Source of the DNA: an uncultured Desulfobulbaceae bacterium
GTDB lineage: Bacteria > Desulfobacterota > Desulfobulbia > Desulfobulbales > Desulfobulbaceae
Length of the DNA stretch: 5,812 nt
NCBI GenBank assembly: GCA_945787305.1
Contig: CALZIH010000194.1
Location: forward strand, 1 to 5,812
Direction: 5' to 3'
The notes under the pieces were generated by a model that did no database searches, had not been told where the DNA came from, and was given only the letters and a program-made list of their open reading frames with translations. The number at the start of each line of letters is the position of its first letter. Positions within the stretch are counted from its first letter, which is position 1. A program made the position numbers and the translations under genes. Of this stretch, positions 5,698-5,812 are shown one piece after another.

Positions 5698-5812
5698 TGC
5701 TGATTATTATGGTTGGCTTCCCTGTGGACCAATCCGGACAGCACTGTTGCTCTAGATTTACCCCCTGCAACAATATCTACTCGTGAGAAATACAGGCTAG
5801 CATTGCAGGGGG
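5698..5812 (-). other. Leader region upstream of the kinase gene
   Basis: This 115-base stretch to the window edge contains no credible coding region. It holds the inverted repeat listed separately and should contain or adjoin the promoter of the kinase-regulator pair. I see no convincing sigma70 promoter and no copy of the AGAATATTCT operator, so there is no sign that the regulator controls its own operon from this site. Confidence 0.4.
5761..5812. repeat. Perfect 10-base inverted repeat at the right window edge
   Basis: CCCCCTGCAA (5761-5770) and TTGCAGGGGG (5803-5812) are exact inverted copies separated by 32 bases, and the arms could extend past the edge. In RNA of the minus strand this would form a G+C-rich stem ahead of the kinase gene. 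No T-run follows on the minus strand, so it is not a standard terminator in that direction; the plus-strand side runs off the window. It could be the terminator of a plus-strand neighbour, a leader structure or a protein-binding site. Confidence 0.5.

Noticed and set aside
5749..5762. GG-N10-GC spacing in the kinase leader, as in a sigma54 promoter
   Set aside because: Only the GG and GC pairs and one other base fit; the rest of both boxes does not match. The GG also lies within a run of Gs, so chance is likely.
5745..5772. GTTGC/GCAAC arms considered as an integron attC site
   Set aside because: No R'/R'' core sites in the required arrangement and no gene cassette or integrase nearby.

Overview
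The window carries a five-gene, single-strand (minus) cluster that looks like a copper/silver-type heavy-metal efflux locus with its own two-component regulator. Reading along the minus strand from the right edge, it holds: a membrane-bound sensor histidine kinase (5697-4591); a sigma54-activating NtrC-type response regulator (4574-3231); a 209-base intergenic control region (3230-3022); a TolC/CusC-type outer-membrane efflux protein (best start 3021, end 1657); a small secreted cysteine-rich YHS/TRASH-like protein (best start 1556, end 1284); and a CusB-type periplasmic adaptor with an N-terminal heavy-metal-binding domain (1273 to the left edge, unfinished). The inner-membrane RND pump (CusA-like) is expected just beyond the left edge but is not in view. 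I see no plus-strand genes, RNA genes, mobile elements or CRISPR arrays.

The genes read as one circuit. The kinase would sense a signal at or in the inner membrane and phosphorylate Asp52 of the regulator. The regulator has the GAFTGA loop that contacts sigma54, and a Fis-type DNA-binding end. The intergenic region has the layout such a regulator needs: two copies of a 13-base repeat with a palindromic core, 22 bases apart centre to centre, then an A+T-rich stretch, then a sigma54 -24/-12-like element whose predicted start lies about 26 bases ahead of the preferred start codon of the outer-membrane gene. The repeats lie about 143 and 165 bases upstream of that predicted start, within the usual range for sigma54 enhancers. 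This promoter model is inferred from sequence pattern alone, and the -12 element departs from consensus at its usually invariant C.

The gene order outer-membrane channel, small periplasmic protein, adaptor mirrors E. coli cusC-cusF-cusB-cusA. Here the CusF position is taken by an unrelated cysteine-based domain protein, and control is by a sigma54 regulator rather than the OmpR-type CusR.

The organism is a Gram-negative bacterium, since it has an outer-membrane efflux channel. The moderate base composition and the combination of a sigma54 two-component system with a metal-binding-domain CusB suggest a Desulfobacterota/deltaproteobacterial-type genome. That placement is an impression from family resemblance and cannot be proven from this window.
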